A stretch of DNA of 64,000 nt from Hallerella sp964397425 (lineage in GTDB: Bacteria > Fibrobacterota > Fibrobacteria > Fibrobacterales > Fibrobacteraceae), in NCBI GenBank assembly GCA_964397425.1, contig CAYNID010000003.1, positions 62,001 to 126,000 of the forward strand. The letters are read 5' to 3'. Under the pieces are notes generated by a model. That model did not search any database. It saw only the letters and a list, made by a program, of their open reading frames with translations, and was not told where the DNA came from. Numbering within the stretch: the first letter of the stretch is position 1; each line of letters begins with the position of its first letter. Below are positions 18,295 through 27,673 of the stretch, piece after piece. The position numbers and the translations under genes are program-made.

Positions 18295-19067
18295 GGCGAG
18301 TCCTCGCTGTCAAAGGTCTCCGGTGGCGGCAATGCGTCAAAGGCAGCTTTGGCGCTCTGAACGGATTCGTTTTCGAAATCCCGTTTCACCAATCCATCGC
18401 GTAAAACAATCGTGCGGCTGCTAAAAGTCGCAATATCCGGTTCGTGCGTCACAAAGACAATCGTTTTCCCCCGCGAATTCAAATCCTGAAAAATTTCCAT
18501 GATTTCATAACTTGTACGCGTATCCAAATTTCCCGTCGCTTCATCTGCCAAAATGATGACGGGATCATTCACCAACGCCCGCGCAATGGCGACTCGTTGC
18601 TGCTGACCGCCCGAAAGTTGATTCGGCAAATGGTTCATGCGCTGCTCCAAGCCAACGCGTTTCAAAGCTTCAAAGGCGCGTTCGCGCCGCTCGGCTGCCG
18701 GAATTTTCGAATTGTAAAGAAGCGGAAGCTCCACGTTTTCTATGGCGGAAGTCCGCGCCAAGAGGTTATAACTCTGGAATACAAATCCAAGTTTATGACT
18801 CCGGATATTCGCCAAAGAATCCGGTTTGAGCTTTTCTACATGTAAGCCGTCTAGAATGTATTCCCCGGAAGTCGGCCTGTCCATACAGCCCAAAATATTG
18901 AGCATCGTGCTTTTGCCCGAACCGCTGGTTCCCATAATGGTCAAAAATTCACCGGGGCGAACACAAAAACTCACGCCACGCAATGCGTGAACCGTTTCGT
19001 CGCCCATTTTAAAATCGCGACGGAGATGCTGAATCGAAAGGATCGGATCGTTCATGAAAATCGCCAT
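18291..19067 (-). CDS. MacB/LolD-like ABC transporter ATP-binding protein
   Basis: The 258-residue ATPase contains GTSGSGKSTML (Walker A), QLSGGQQQRVAIARALVNDP (signature), VIILADEATGNLD (Walker B plus D-loop) and FVTHEPD (H-loop), in the arrangement typical of the LolD/MacB/FtsE group. A C-terminal extension of about 30 residues follows the core. The start at 19067 is uncertain: an in-frame ATG at 19055 would give MNDPILSIQHL, and neither has a strong ribosome-binding site. It is coupled to the permease by a 4-base overlap. Confidence 0.93.
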   Translation of the reverse strand: MAIFMNDPILSIQHLRRDFKMGDETVHALRGVSFCVRPGEFLTIMGTSGSGKSTMLNILGCMDRPTSGEYILDGLHVEKLKPDSLANIRSHKLGFVFQSYNLLARTSAIENVELPLLYNSKIPAAERRERAFEALKRVGLEQRMNHLPNQLSGGQQQRVAIARALVNDPVIILADEATGNLDTRTSYEIMEIFQDLNSRGKTIVFVTHEPDIATFSSRTIVLRDGLVKRDFENESVQSAKAAFDALPPPETFDSEDSP

Positions 19068-19105
19068 TTAGATGAACGTCCAATCATTCCGGTTGCATTT
19101 TCAAA

Positions 19106-20839
19106 TCAAAGTTTTTTGACGACAAGCAAATGTCCCGGAGCCTTGTCCGGATCCAAGCGGACAAAATTATGCGCGCCGCGCCAAACATAAGATTCATCCG
19201 TAATCAGATCTTTGACAAAAAAGAACGCGTCGTCAGAAAGTCCGAGTTTTGCCATGTTCAGCGAAATCGTGCCTTCTTGCGCAGAGTGCATGTCCATATT
19301 GGCAACGCACAAGATAACGTCTTCGCCTTTCTTTTTGGAATAAACCATCAAGTTGGAATTGTCCGCATCATGAAATTCCAAGTTGTCATACTCCTGCAAC
19401 GCAACGTGATTCAGTTTCGCTTCGTTTACGCGGCGGACAAAATCCCGGATGTTCACCGGGGAATTCCAGTCGTGCACCTTGTACTGATATTTTTCGCTAT
19501 CCAAAAGCTCTTCTTTGACGGGCGACGGGATGTTTTCGCACAGTTCAAATCCGTTGTACATTCCCGTTAAACTGGAGAGCGTTCCCGCCAAAAAATACCG
19601 CTGTTTGAATTGCGCCGGCCCCTGATTCGCCAAATATTTCGGGAAAATGTCCGGAGTCGTCGGGAACAAGATGCCGCGCATGTATTCCTTTGCGCCGCTC
19701 TGTGTGAGTTCCTTGAAATACTGTTCAAATTCCCACCGTTCTTCACGCCAGGCGAAATACGTGTAGCTCATGTCAAAGCCTTCTTTCGCCAAACGGTGCA
19801 TCATTTTGGGACGGGTAAACGCTTCTGCCAAAAAGACCAGTTCCGGACGTTCTTCCTTGATTTCCCGAACGAGCCATTCCCAAAATGGGAACGGTTTCGT
19901 ATGCGGATTGTCAATGCGGAAAATTTCAATGCCCTTGTCCGCCCAGAACAAAATGATGTCGCGGATTTCTTTCCAAAGAGCCTTGTAGTTCTTGTTGTAA
20001 TAATCGAACGGGTAAATGTCTTCGTACTTCTTGGGAGGATTTTCTGCAAACTTGATGGTGCCATCCGGCTCGTGGTAAAACCATTCCGGATGTTTTTTTG
20101 CATAGGGATGATCCGGTGAACAGTTGAGCGCGATGTCGAGCGCGAGCCGCAAACCTTTTGAACGGGCCGCCTTGGCAAAGTGTTCGAAATCTTTCATTGT
20201 GCCCAATTCCGGGTCCACGGCAAAATGACCTCCGAACTGGTTCCCCACCGCATACGGGCAGCCCGGTTCCAGCGGTTTTCCCTTTTTATCCGTTTTGGCA
20301 TGGAGCGCGTTGTTCGCGCCTTTGCGGTTCGTAATGCCTATCGGATGAATCGGAACCAGATAGACCGTGTCAAATCCCATGTCGCAGATGTAATCCAACT
20401 GCGCTTCACAATCCTTGAACGTTGCGCTTTTTGTCGGATCTTTCCCCTGACTTTTGGGCCACATTTCATACCACGTTCCCGTCCGGGCGTAAACAGGATC
20501 CACGCGGAGTTCGAACAGCGGACTTTCTGTGGGAACGTCTTTCGGTTCTAACGTCCACGCGACAATTTTATAGTCGTAATAACCGATGCTGTTGACGACA
20601 AATTCGCCCTCCCACATGTCGTTATCCACAAAATGCATGGGCGCTTTGTGGAAGCGCTTTTCTTTTCGCGTTTTGTAAAAAATCGCAGCATCGTACTTTT
20701 CGTGGCTGTGGCGGAAAATGTCCGCCGTGATTTTCACGATATCGCCGGGCTCCCGTTTGATGGCGAAACGGCCCGCATCAACAGACGGTTGGATGTTTTC
20801 AATAACGAGATTGTCTTTTTTCGATGGAATTTCTGCCAT
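19106..20839 (-). CDS. glgE: Alpha-1,4-glucan:maltose-1-phosphate maltosyltransferase
   Basis: The 577-residue GH13 enzyme extends alpha-1,4-glucan with maltosyl units from maltose-1-phosphate. The nucleophile Asp310 lies in FRIDNPHTKPFPFWEWL, a motif specific to GlgE, and the acid/base Glu339 lies in LVFLAEAFTRPK; their 29-residue spacing equals that in characterised GlgE. Other GH13 regions are YLVPIHPIG (161-168) and DIALNCSPDHPY (235-246). An N-terminal beta-rich domain (residues 15-115) corresponds to DUF3416. It is somewhat shorter than the usual 640-700 residues. No treS, mak/pep2 or glgB lies nearby, so the donor supply is not visible. Confidence 0.92.
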   Translation of the reverse strand: MAEIPSKKDNLVIENIQPSVDAGRFAIKREPGDIVKITADIFRHSHEKYDAAIFYKTRKEKRFHKAPMHFVDNDMWEGEFVVNSIGYYDYKIVAWTLEPKDVPTESPLFELRVDPVYARTGTWYEMWPKSQGKDPTKSATFKDCEAQLDYICDMGFDTVYLVPIHPIGITNRKGANNALHAKTDKKGKPLEPGCPYAVGNQFGGHFAVDPELGTMKDFEHFAKAARSKGLRLALDIALNCSPDHPYAKKHPEWFYHEPDGTIKFAENPPKKYEDIYPFDYYNKNYKALWKEIRDIILFWADKGIEIFRIDNPHTKPFPFWEWLVREIKEERPELVFLAEAFTRPKMMHRLAKEGFDMSYTYFAWREERWEFEQYFKELTQSGAKEYMRGILFPTTPDIFPKYLANQGPAQFKQRYFLAGTLSSLTGMYNGFELCENIPSPVKEELLDSEKYQYKVHDWNSPVNIRDFVRRVNEAKLNHVALQEYDNLEFHDADNSNLMVYSKKKGEDVILCVANMDMHSAQEGTISLNMAKLGLSDDAFFFVKDLITDESYVWRGAHNFVRLDPDKAPGHLLVVKKL

Positions 20840-21061
20840 AAGTTCTGTTTTCCAATTATTTGATGGTTTTCAAGTCATTTCACCACGCCCAATGCCGATT
20901 AAAATAGAAAGATTTGGAATCTTTCGCGATGTTTCCCCAGCCTCTTCTACGACTTTTTGAACTTTCGACACAACGGAAAACGGAATGCGATTTATCTTCA
21001 TCAAAAGAAAAATTCCTCTCCGCCATCGTTTCCTATTCAGCCTTTCTATTTTGCAAAAGAA

Positions 21062-21085
21062 CGCCCCGGCACTGAAACCGAGGCG
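21062..21085 (-). terminator. Terminator after leuS
   Basis: On the minus strand, CGCCTCGG and CCGGGGCG form an 8-bp stem with one wobble pair, followed by TTCTTTT, about 50 bases after the leuS stop. The rest of the gap between leuS and glgE (20840-21134) shows no further gene. Confidence 0.7.
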
Positions 21086-21134
21086 TATCTTTTCGCGACG
21101 CAGCCACTCCTGCGCAGGGTTTGCGGCAACTGTA

Positions 21135-23816
21135 TTACTTCACCACGACATTCACCAGTTTCCCGGGAACTACGATGGACTTCACAACGGTTTTGCCCTT
21201 CATGAATTCCTTCATTCTATCGTTTTCCATGGCGAGTTTTTCCAGCGCGGCCTTGTCCAGCGATTTGGCGACAACCGCTTTCGCACGCACCTTTCCGTTG
21301 ACTTGAAAGACGACTTCCGCTGTATTTTCTGCCGCCTTGGAAGCATCTGCTTCTGGCCATGCGACATAAGAAAGTCCACCTTCATGACCAAGGCATTCCC
21401 ACATTTCTTCAGCCAAATGCGGTGCGAACGGTTGAAGAAGCCGTGCAAAAACTTCACACGCTTCCCGCGGGCGCGTTTCCGATTTTGTCAGTTCGTTACA
21501 GAAAATCATCAATTGGCTTATCGCCGTGTTGAAGCTCATCTTTTCAATCGCTTCCGTCACTTTGATGATGCTTTGATGCGTCACTTTCAAAAGGGATTCC
21601 GGCATCTCGTCAACGTATTCCGGAATTTCCCCTTCGCCGATAACAGCGCGGTGCGCCCGCGAAAGGAATCGGTACATTCCTTCAATGCCTTGAGTTTGCC
21701 ACGGTTTTACCGCATCGAGAGGTCCCATGAACATTTCGTACAAACGAAGAGAATCTGCGCCGTATTTTTGTACGACATCATCAGGATTCACCACGTTCTT
21801 CAGCGACTTGCTCATTTTGGCGACGATTTGACGCAATTCCTTGCCCGAACCCTTTTCAAAGAATTTGCCGTCTTTCTGTTCAACCTGATCAACGGGGACT
21901 TTGGATCCTGCGGCATCTTCGTATGCATAAGCGAGAATCATTCCCTGATTGTAAAGGCGATGGAACGGTTCGTCAGACGATACCAGCCCCAAATCAAAAA
22001 GGACTTTATGCCAGAAGCGGCTGTAAAGCAAGTGCAGCACAGCGTGTTCTGCGCCGCCGACATAAAGGTCAACCGGCATCCAGTATTTTTCCTGTTCGCT
22101 GTCAACGAAAGCATTTTCGTTATGCGGATCTATGTAACGCAGGTAATACCAGCAGGATCCCGCCCATTGTGGCATCGTATTCGTTTCCCGAATTCCCTTG
22201 CGACCGTTTTTGTCGACGACATTCAACCAGTCCGAAGCGCCGGCAAGCGGAGATTGTCCGCCGTCACCCGGTCTGAAATCCTTGACTTCGGGCAAAAGGA
22301 CCGGCAAATCCTTGTCGTCCAACGTGGAAATTTCCCCGTCTTCCCAATGGATAATCGGGAACGGCTCTCCCCAATAACGTTGGCGGCTGAACAGCCAATC
22401 GCGAATTTTGTAATTGACAGTCGCTTTGCCGATTCCATTTGATTCTATCCACGCCACCATTTTCGCGAGGCCTTCCTTTTTGGAAAGACCGTTCAAAGAG
22501 AGCGTTTCGTTGGAACTGTGAATGTATTTGCCATCCGCCGGCCAGCAGGCTTCACCGGCAAGAACCTGTTCTTTTGTTTCCGCCGGGCACGTCGCGTCGG
22601 GCTCCATGATGCACACAATGGGCTGCCCAAATTTTTTGGCAAATTCAAAATCCCGCGTGTCGTGCGCCGGGACAGCCATAATGGCTCCCGTGCCGTATCC
22701 GGTGAGGACATAATCTGCAATCCAGATGGGAATCTTTTTTCCTGTCAGCGGATTCAACGCATACGAGCCCGAGAAAACGCCCGTTTTTTCTTTGGCAAGT
22801 TCCGTACGATCCATGTCGCTTTTCAGCGCAGCCGCATGCACATACGCAGAAACAGCGTCTTTATTTTCTGGAGTCGTGAGTTCTCCGACCATTTCGTGTT
22901 CCGGAGCAATGACCATGTATGTCGCACCGAACAGCGTATCGCAACGCGTCGTGTAAACGCGGAGTTTTTCATCTGTCGGATTACCGTCTTTGTCCGCCAC
23001 GACAAAGTCCACTTCGGCTCCACGACTTTTGCCTATCCAGTTTTTTTGCATGTCCTTGACACCTTGCGGCCAGTCCAATTTGTCAAGGCCTTTCAAAAGG
23101 CGTTCGGCATAAAGCGGAATGCGCATCAGCCACTGTTTCAGGTTGCGGCGCTCCACTTCTTTTTTTCCACATTTTTCATGCGAACCGTCGGCGAGAACTT
23201 CTTCGTTTGCACAAACAATCTTGCAATGCTTGCACCACCAGACCTGGGCGTCGGCGTAATAGGCAAGGCGTTTGGAATCTTTATATTCACGGACAGCCTC
23301 TTTGCCGCGCGCTTCGACTTCGGCGGGGATGGGCAATTCCGAAATAGGACGTCCCTTTTGCTGCACTTCGTCGAACCATGTGTTATACAGCCGGGTAAAA
23401 ATCCACTGCGTCCATTTGTAATACTTCGGATCCGTTGTGTTGATTTCGCGGTCCCAATCATAAGAAAGACCGAGCCTTTTTATCTGACGGCGGAAGTTAT
23501 CGCAATTTTTTTGAGTGGTGACCGCCGGGTGCGTTCCCGTTTGAATCGCGTATTGTTCTGCAGGGAGACCAAAAGCGTCCCAGCCCATCGGGTGCAACAC
23601 ATTGAATCCACGGGCGCGTTTATAACGGCACACGATATCCGTCGCCGTGTAACCTTCCGGATGCCCCACATGGAGCCCCGCTCCAGACGGATAGGGGAAC
23701 ATGTCCAGGCAGTAGTACTTCGGCTTGGAAGCGTCCGTGACTGTTTTGAACGTTTTGTGCGCATCCCAATAGGATTGCCACTTGGTTTCGATTTCTTGCG
23801 GATTGTATTTGGGCAT
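21135..23816 (-). CDS. leuS: Leucine--tRNA ligase
   Basis: The 893-residue class I synthetase has the HIGH-equivalent HVGH at residues 49-52 in PYPSGAGLHVGHPEGYTATD, the KMSKS loop at about residues 667-671 (AKMSKSLKNVVNPDD), an inserted CP1 editing domain with the TRCDTLFGATYMVIAPEH segment, and the C-terminal anticodon and extension domains. It charges tRNA-Leu. The zinc-like insert C-x2-C...C pattern (WWCKHCKIVCANEEVL) is visible near residue 173. Length and order are complete. A divergent gene begins 97 bases upstream. Confidence 0.98.
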   Translation of the reverse strand: MPKYNPQEIETKWQSYWDAHKTFKTVTDASKPKYYCLDMFPYPSGAGLHVGHPEGYTATDIVCRYKRARGFNVLHPMGWDAFGLPAEQYAIQTGTHPAVTTQKNCDNFRRQIKRLGLSYDWDREINTTDPKYYKWTQWIFTRLYNTWFDEVQQKGRPISELPIPAEVEARGKEAVREYKDSKRLAYYADAQVWWCKHCKIVCANEEVLADGSHEKCGKKEVERRNLKQWLMRIPLYAERLLKGLDKLDWPQGVKDMQKNWIGKSRGAEVDFVVADKDGNPTDEKLRVYTTRCDTLFGATYMVIAPEHEMVGELTTPENKDAVSAYVHAAALKSDMDRTELAKEKTGVFSGSYALNPLTGKKIPIWIADYVLTGYGTGAIMAVPAHDTRDFEFAKKFGQPIVCIMEPDATCPAETKEQVLAGEACWPADGKYIHSSNETLSLNGLSKKEGLAKMVAWIESNGIGKATVNYKIRDWLFSRQRYWGEPFPIIHWEDGEISTLDDKDLPVLLPEVKDFRPGDGGQSPLAGASDWLNVVDKNGRKGIRETNTMPQWAGSCWYYLRYIDPHNENAFVDSEQEKYWMPVDLYVGGAEHAVLHLLYSRFWHKVLFDLGLVSSDEPFHRLYNQGMILAYAYEDAAGSKVPVDQVEQKDGKFFEKGSGKELRQIVAKMSKSLKNVVNPDDVVQKYGADSLRLYEMFMGPLDAVKPWQTQGIEGMYRFLSRAHRAVIGEGEIPEYVDEMPESLLKVTHQSIIKVTEAIEKMSFNTAISQLMIFCNELTKSETRPREACEVFARLLQPFAPHLAEEMWECLGHEGGLSYVAWPEADASKAAENTAEVVFQVNGKVRAKAVVAKSLDKAALEKLAMENDRMKEFMKGKTVVKSIVVPGKLVNVVVK

Positions 23817-23913
23817 TATAAGCTCCGATTTTTTAATCGCTTTTTACACATTTTTACGAACTTCAATTTAACAAAAACCCCTGCCTTGCAAAATCTTTTC
23901 TAGCTTATCGGAT

Positions 23914-24759
23914 ATGAAAAAGTTCTTATCAGGGATTCTTTTCCTTTGCCTGGGCGCCATTTCCCCAACGATGGTTTTCGCACAGGCCTCCAACACTTTC
24001 GATGTCGAAGCCGACGAGGACGAAGACGACTTTGAAAATGACGATGTTTCGCGGACATACGTCGACGAGAACGGCATTACGCATTTCCGTTCCGCGGAAC
24101 AAATTCAAGAAGAAGAGTTTTCAAAGGACACCCGTGAAGAAGACGCGCGGCGGCGCGCCGAATCCGAAGCCCGGCTCGAAAACTGGAGCGCGCCCATCAC
24201 GTTCGGAATCCGCGGAAACATCGGACTGAACTGGCTTTCCGGAAGCAACTCCGAAGATTGGGGCTGGGAAACGGGCTTTGCATTTGGCATTGGCGGTATC
24301 ATGTCCATCAACCTTTCTCAACGGTTTCACATTGTCCCGGAAATTGGAATCGCTTACCGCATGAATGATTTTGAATACACGTCACAACAGCTGACGACAT
24401 CCGGCGACCTTTCCGTTTGGGAAATAGACATTCCCCTGCTATTCCGAATTGACTTGCCCGAAGGAACGGAAATCATCGAAGATCTTTACGCCGAAGCGGG
24501 CGTGCGACTGGGAGTAAACCTGTCCTCCAGCGATTCTTATGAATTTGGAAAATACAGCGGCAAGGACATTCTTTCTCCCGCGACCCTGGAAGTCGGAATC
24601 GCTTTGGGTGCCGGATACAGAATCGCCCGCGAAATGGCTGTCGATTTGAGGTTTTACCGGGCGTTCACCGACTTTGTCAAAAAGTCCAAGACTCTCAACA
24701 ACAAGCGCAATTTTTCCACCATGCAGATCAGCGCCGGATTTTCTTACTTGTTCCTGTAA
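23914..24759 (+). CDS. Outer-membrane beta-barrel protein
   Basis: The 281-residue protein has a signal peptide cleaved near MVFAQA (residue 25), a very acidic linker (residues 28-45), a charged helical stretch (residues 65-85), and then about 190 residues of alternating strands with glycine-rich turns typical of a small porin-like barrel. It closes with ISAGFSYLFL, giving a terminal hydrophobic pattern as in barrel signals. It belongs to the broad PorT/OmpW-like group; no specific function can be assigned. It is transcribed divergently from leuS and converges on the M48 gene with a 32-base overlap of coding ends. Confidence 0.8.
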   Translation: MKKFLSGILFLCLGAISPTMVFAQASNTFDVEADEDEDDFENDDVSRTYVDENGITHFRSAEQIQEEEFSKDTREEDARRRAESEARLENWSAPITFGIRGNIGLNWLSGSNSEDWGWETGFAFGIGGIMSINLSQRFHIVPEIGIAYRMNDFEYTSQQLTTSGDLSVWEIDIPLLFRIDLPEGTEIIEDLYAEAGVRLGVNLSSSDSYEFGKYSGKDILSPATLEVGIALGAGYRIAREMAVDLRFYRAFTDFVKKSKTLNNKRNFSTMQISAGFSYLFL

Positions 24760-25309
24760 TCCTTTCGAGGCGCATTTGCGCCGTGGGATGGGTTCTGTAT
24801 AAAAAAGCGAAGAGGAGCGTTCTAGGAAATTCCTGCAACCGGAGGGATTCTAACGCCCGGATGGCGACACCCCGTTGCACACGTTTGGCAGCAAGAGCGT
24901 CCGCTTCGAATTCTTCAGCAAAGCAGATTCCGTGAAAAAATAGTCGAGAAACGGAAAACATCAAATGAAAGAGCAGCAACAGTTCAAACAAATTAAAGTT
25001 TAGATAAACTCCGGCGACGCCCAACGCCAACGCGCACAGCAGCGCAAAGCCCAACTGAAACGCCCGGCGAAGTGCTCCATGATGCATTTCGGCATGAACC
25101 TTTTCGTGCGCCTTGACAAACGCTCCGGCGGGAATTTCTGGCGAATGCGCTTCGGCGGGAAAAATGTCATTGACTACGGGAACGACTCGAAAAAAAGCGA
25201 AACGGTCCAGTCGCCCGCCCGACATCCGGACTTCCCGAATTTCAACCGCCACCCGAATCAGAAATTCAACGGTGAGCGCGGCGAACAACAGCCATTCTGC
25301 GACAGTCAT
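24728..25309 (-). CDS. M48-type membrane zinc metalloprotease
   Basis: The 193-residue protein has the zinc motif HEKVH at residues 68-72, a hydrophobic hairpin at about 85-120, and a third-ligand motif EEFEAD (residues 132-137) followed by an HPTAQMRLERI stretch near residue 175. This matches the HtpX/Ste24-like layout (HExxH, then E-x3-D). Such proteases cleave membrane or damaged proteins. It starts with an ATGA overlap on the DUF4954 gene, so the two are co-translated. It is compact compared with HtpX (about 290) and lacks the first helical pair, so the activity remains an inference. Confidence 0.75.
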   Translation of the reverse strand: MTVAEWLLFAALTVEFLIRVAVEIREVRMSGGRLDRFAFFRVVPVVNDIFPAEAHSPEIPAGAFVKAHEKVHAEMHHGALRRAFQLGFALLCALALGVAGVYLNFNLFELLLLFHLMFSVSRLFFHGICFAEEFEADALAAKRVQRGVAIRALESLRLQEFPRTLLFAFLYRTHPTAQMRLERITGTSKKIRR

Positions 25310-27141
25310 CCGTTTTCGCCTTTGAGTTCCTTGAGAAGAGCCGTGGAGCGCCGAACGATTTCTTCGAACCGGTTCTTTTCCCAGTTGAGAAACGCCTGAT
25401 CTACAGGATGGGCGGCATCGTAATCATCGAAAATTTTCCGTCCGCGGACAAAGTCCTTATCCGTGCCATGCAAAACGGATTCCGTCCAATTTTTTTCAGC
25501 GATTCGCATCCGTTTGATCAATTCGGAAAACGAAACGGGAATTGCGACTTCTTTGGAAATTTCTTTGAACAAATCTCCGGGGAACGCCTTCCGGATTTCG
25601 TGTTCTTCCATTTGACAAATGGAACGGTCCTCTTCGGCGACAAGGAATATCCGCATAAGAACATAGCGTTCCAAGAAATTCCTGTAAAAAGAATCCGCCA
25701 AATGCCGCGAAGATTCTTTGAGATAATTGCTGCCCAACCCGCCGACGTCTTCTTCTGTATACACTTCCTTTATCCGGGAAACCTGCAACCGCCGCAAGGC
25801 ATCCAAAACCAGAACGGCATTCTTGTCGCTCAAAATTTGGGAACATTCCGGAGCGACAAAACCCTTTCCCCGAGCCGCATACTTGTAAGCGTTCCGCGCC
25901 ATGAAATAAGCGTTGTTCCCATAATTCCACCCAGGCCGGAGTTCATTCAAATCCGAAGCGATTCCGTGCAAATTCGGGTCGCGCGGAAGGATCAAGCTGA
26001 ACGGGAACTTCAACCGTTGCGGCGAGGTAGTGATCCCCGTCGAAAGGACTGAATAGGGGGACTCCGAAAAATTGGCGGGAAACTTAACATTCGTTCCCAA
26101 TCCGAAAAACATTCCAAGTCCCGGCATGATTTCCTGATCGGGCATTCGACTGGTGTGGTTGGAACCGACATTCGCCCCATATCCCAAATTTCCATGTCCC
26201 GCGGGCCAAAGAGCCGCAATCAGCAGGGAATGATGGTGCATTTGAGTCAGCGGGCCGACAAAACTGTGGGTCACTTCCGCTTCATCGATATTGACACAGG
26301 GACAGATGATAGAAGAATTGACAATCGCCTTGTTTCCGATTTTTGTCCGGCGCATCAGCACGGAATCTTTCACCAGGGCCGCCGAATGGAGCTTTGCCCC
26401 TTCTTGCACACAACTGTTTTCAAGAATGACTCCGTCATAAATATACGTCGGTTCTTCAAGGCTTCCTAAAACAACTGAATTGCGAATTTTGGCAGACCCG
26501 TCAATCCGGACATAATCTCCAATCCAAGAATTGCGGACTATGTTCGTGTTGGCGACGATGGCACTTTTCCCGACAACGCCATAAGGGACGATAACTTCTC
26601 CGCGCCAATCCTCCATTTGCGAAACAAACGCTTTGTCCGTTTCCGCATCCACTTTTGAAAACAGTTGCATTTGAACGAGTTCCGGCGTGATATCCGGAAA
26701 AATCCGAACGCGCCGTCCGCCCATTTCGTTTCCCACTGAAATTTCGGCGGCAATCTGGTAATGCGATTTTCCGTTCGCCACCAAAGATCCCACGTTTTGC
26801 ACAACGGCACCTTGCGAAATCCAGACATTGGACATCAGGTTCACGTGGTGAAGCAAAGAGTTTTCTATAACGGAATCGTAAATGGAGCAGGAATAAATTC
26901 CCGTCGGCGCAGAAACGTCTCCCGGCATCAACAACGTCCCGTAAAAAGCGGGCAAGAATACCTTTCCAAAAAAAGAAGATCCGAAAATCCGATCCGGCGT
27001 AAAGAGCATGTCAACGGTAATCCGAGACCAATCTTCGGCGCGGTTGCCGTTCTTTTCGAGGATTTCAATTTCTTGCGGCGTCAGCGGGCGCCCTTTGCCA
27101 AAAACCTTTCCCGAACGGAACGATTCCGCATAGGGATTCAT
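25306..27141 (-). CDS. DUF4954 family protein with left-handed beta-helix
   Basis: The protein has 611 residues. Its middle part (about 60-300) is built from hexapeptide-like repeats (IYDSVIENSLLHHVNLM, VVGKSAIVANTNIVRNSWIG, IRNSVVLGS, VILENSCVQEGAKLHSAAL), the signature of a left-handed beta-helix as in acyl- and nucleotidyl-transferases. A histidine-rich loop QMHHHSL follows, then GYGANVGSNHTSR, typical of DUF4954. The family occurs in Spirochaetota, Bacteroidota and Fibrobacterota, and its reaction is unknown. The ATG at 27141 has a GAAGG site; a GTG at 27186 would add 15 residues. Confidence 0.85.
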   Translation of the reverse strand: MNPYAESFRSGKVFGKGRPLTPQEIEILEKNGNRAEDWSRITVDMLFTPDRIFGSSFFGKVFLPAFYGTLLMPGDVSAPTGIYSCSIYDSVIENSLLHHVNLMSNVWISQGAVVQNVGSLVANGKSHYQIAAEISVGNEMGGRRVRIFPDITPELVQMQLFSKVDAETDKAFVSQMEDWRGEVIVPYGVVGKSAIVANTNIVRNSWIGDYVRIDGSAKIRNSVVLGSLEEPTYIYDGVILENSCVQEGAKLHSAALVKDSVLMRRTKIGNKAIVNSSIICPCVNIDEAEVTHSFVGPLTQMHHHSLLIAALWPAGHGNLGYGANVGSNHTSRMPDQEIMPGLGMFFGLGTNVKFPANFSESPYSVLSTGITTSPQRLKFPFSLILPRDPNLHGIASDLNELRPGWNYGNNAYFMARNAYKYAARGKGFVAPECSQILSDKNAVLVLDALRRLQVSRIKEVYTEEDVGGLGSNYLKESSRHLADSFYRNFLERYVLMRIFLVAEEDRSICQMEEHEIRKAFPGDLFKEISKEVAIPVSFSELIKRMRIAEKNWTESVLHGTDKDFVRGRKIFDDYDAAHPVDQAFLNWEKNRFEEIVRRSTALLKELKGENG

Positions 27142-27241
27142 GGAGCTGGCCTTCAATACTTTTTTCAATTTGAACAATCGTTGCACGCGTTAAAAATACT
27201 ATTTTAAGGTCCAACGCGAATTTCCCATTGGACACGGAGTT

Positions 27242-27673
27242 ATGATTTCAGAATCTTTTTTGGATTACATCAACAAGCAAAAATACGATACCGTCATTTA
27301 CCCAAACGACTTGTTCGACTTGCGCGTCCAAGAAGAAATGATTCGCGCCGATGAATACAAAAGTTTTTTCGTTTACGCCGAATTTCTGTTCGACGCCATC
27401 CACAAGGCACTCCCCGCCGATGACGAAAAAAAATTCTGGAAAGCCGTCTTCAAAAGCTTTGCGACACAGGGGCGCGGTTCCGATGTCATGGGATTTCTTG
27501 AAAACGACAAAGGCATCGGCATTCTTTTAATCGACTCCGACATAAACGGTTGGCAACGTTTGGCAGGCCGTATCCGGGAATATTCCAAAGATTCCGTCGC
27601 CGACATTTCAAAGCCGCTGAATTCCGTCAAAGCCTTTGTCTATCCCGCCTACATCGCCCAGGAGAATGTGTGA
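27242..27673 (+). CDS. Conserved-looking hypothetical protein upstream of glycosyltransferase
   Basis: The 143-residue cytoplasmic protein is not recognised. It has no signal or membrane segment, is acidic, and shows mixed helix and strand (FFVYAEFLFDAIHKALP, GIGILLIDSDINGWQRLAG). Its stop overlaps the glycosyltransferase start as GTGA, so the two are translationally coupled. Codon use is like that of the neighbours, which supports a real gene. The stretch GIGILLIDSDINGWQRLAG faintly recalls a degenerate nucleotide-cyclase core, but that is too weak to name. Confidence 0.7.
   Translation: MISESFLDYINKQKYDTVIYPNDLFDLRVQEEMIRADEYKSFFVYAEFLFDAIHKALPADDEKKFWKAVFKSFATQGRGSDVMGFLENDKGIGILLIDSDINGWQRLAGRIREYSKDSVADISKPLNSVKAFVYPAYIAQENV

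Noticed and set aside
20985..22442. Plus-strand frame of 485 codons opposite leuS
   Set aside because: It lies antisense to leuS with Phe/Arg-rich sequence typical of antisense shadows and no recognisable domain.
22518..23903. Plus-strand frame of 461 codons opposite leuS
   Set aside because: Same reason: antisense to a certain gene, biased composition, no motif.
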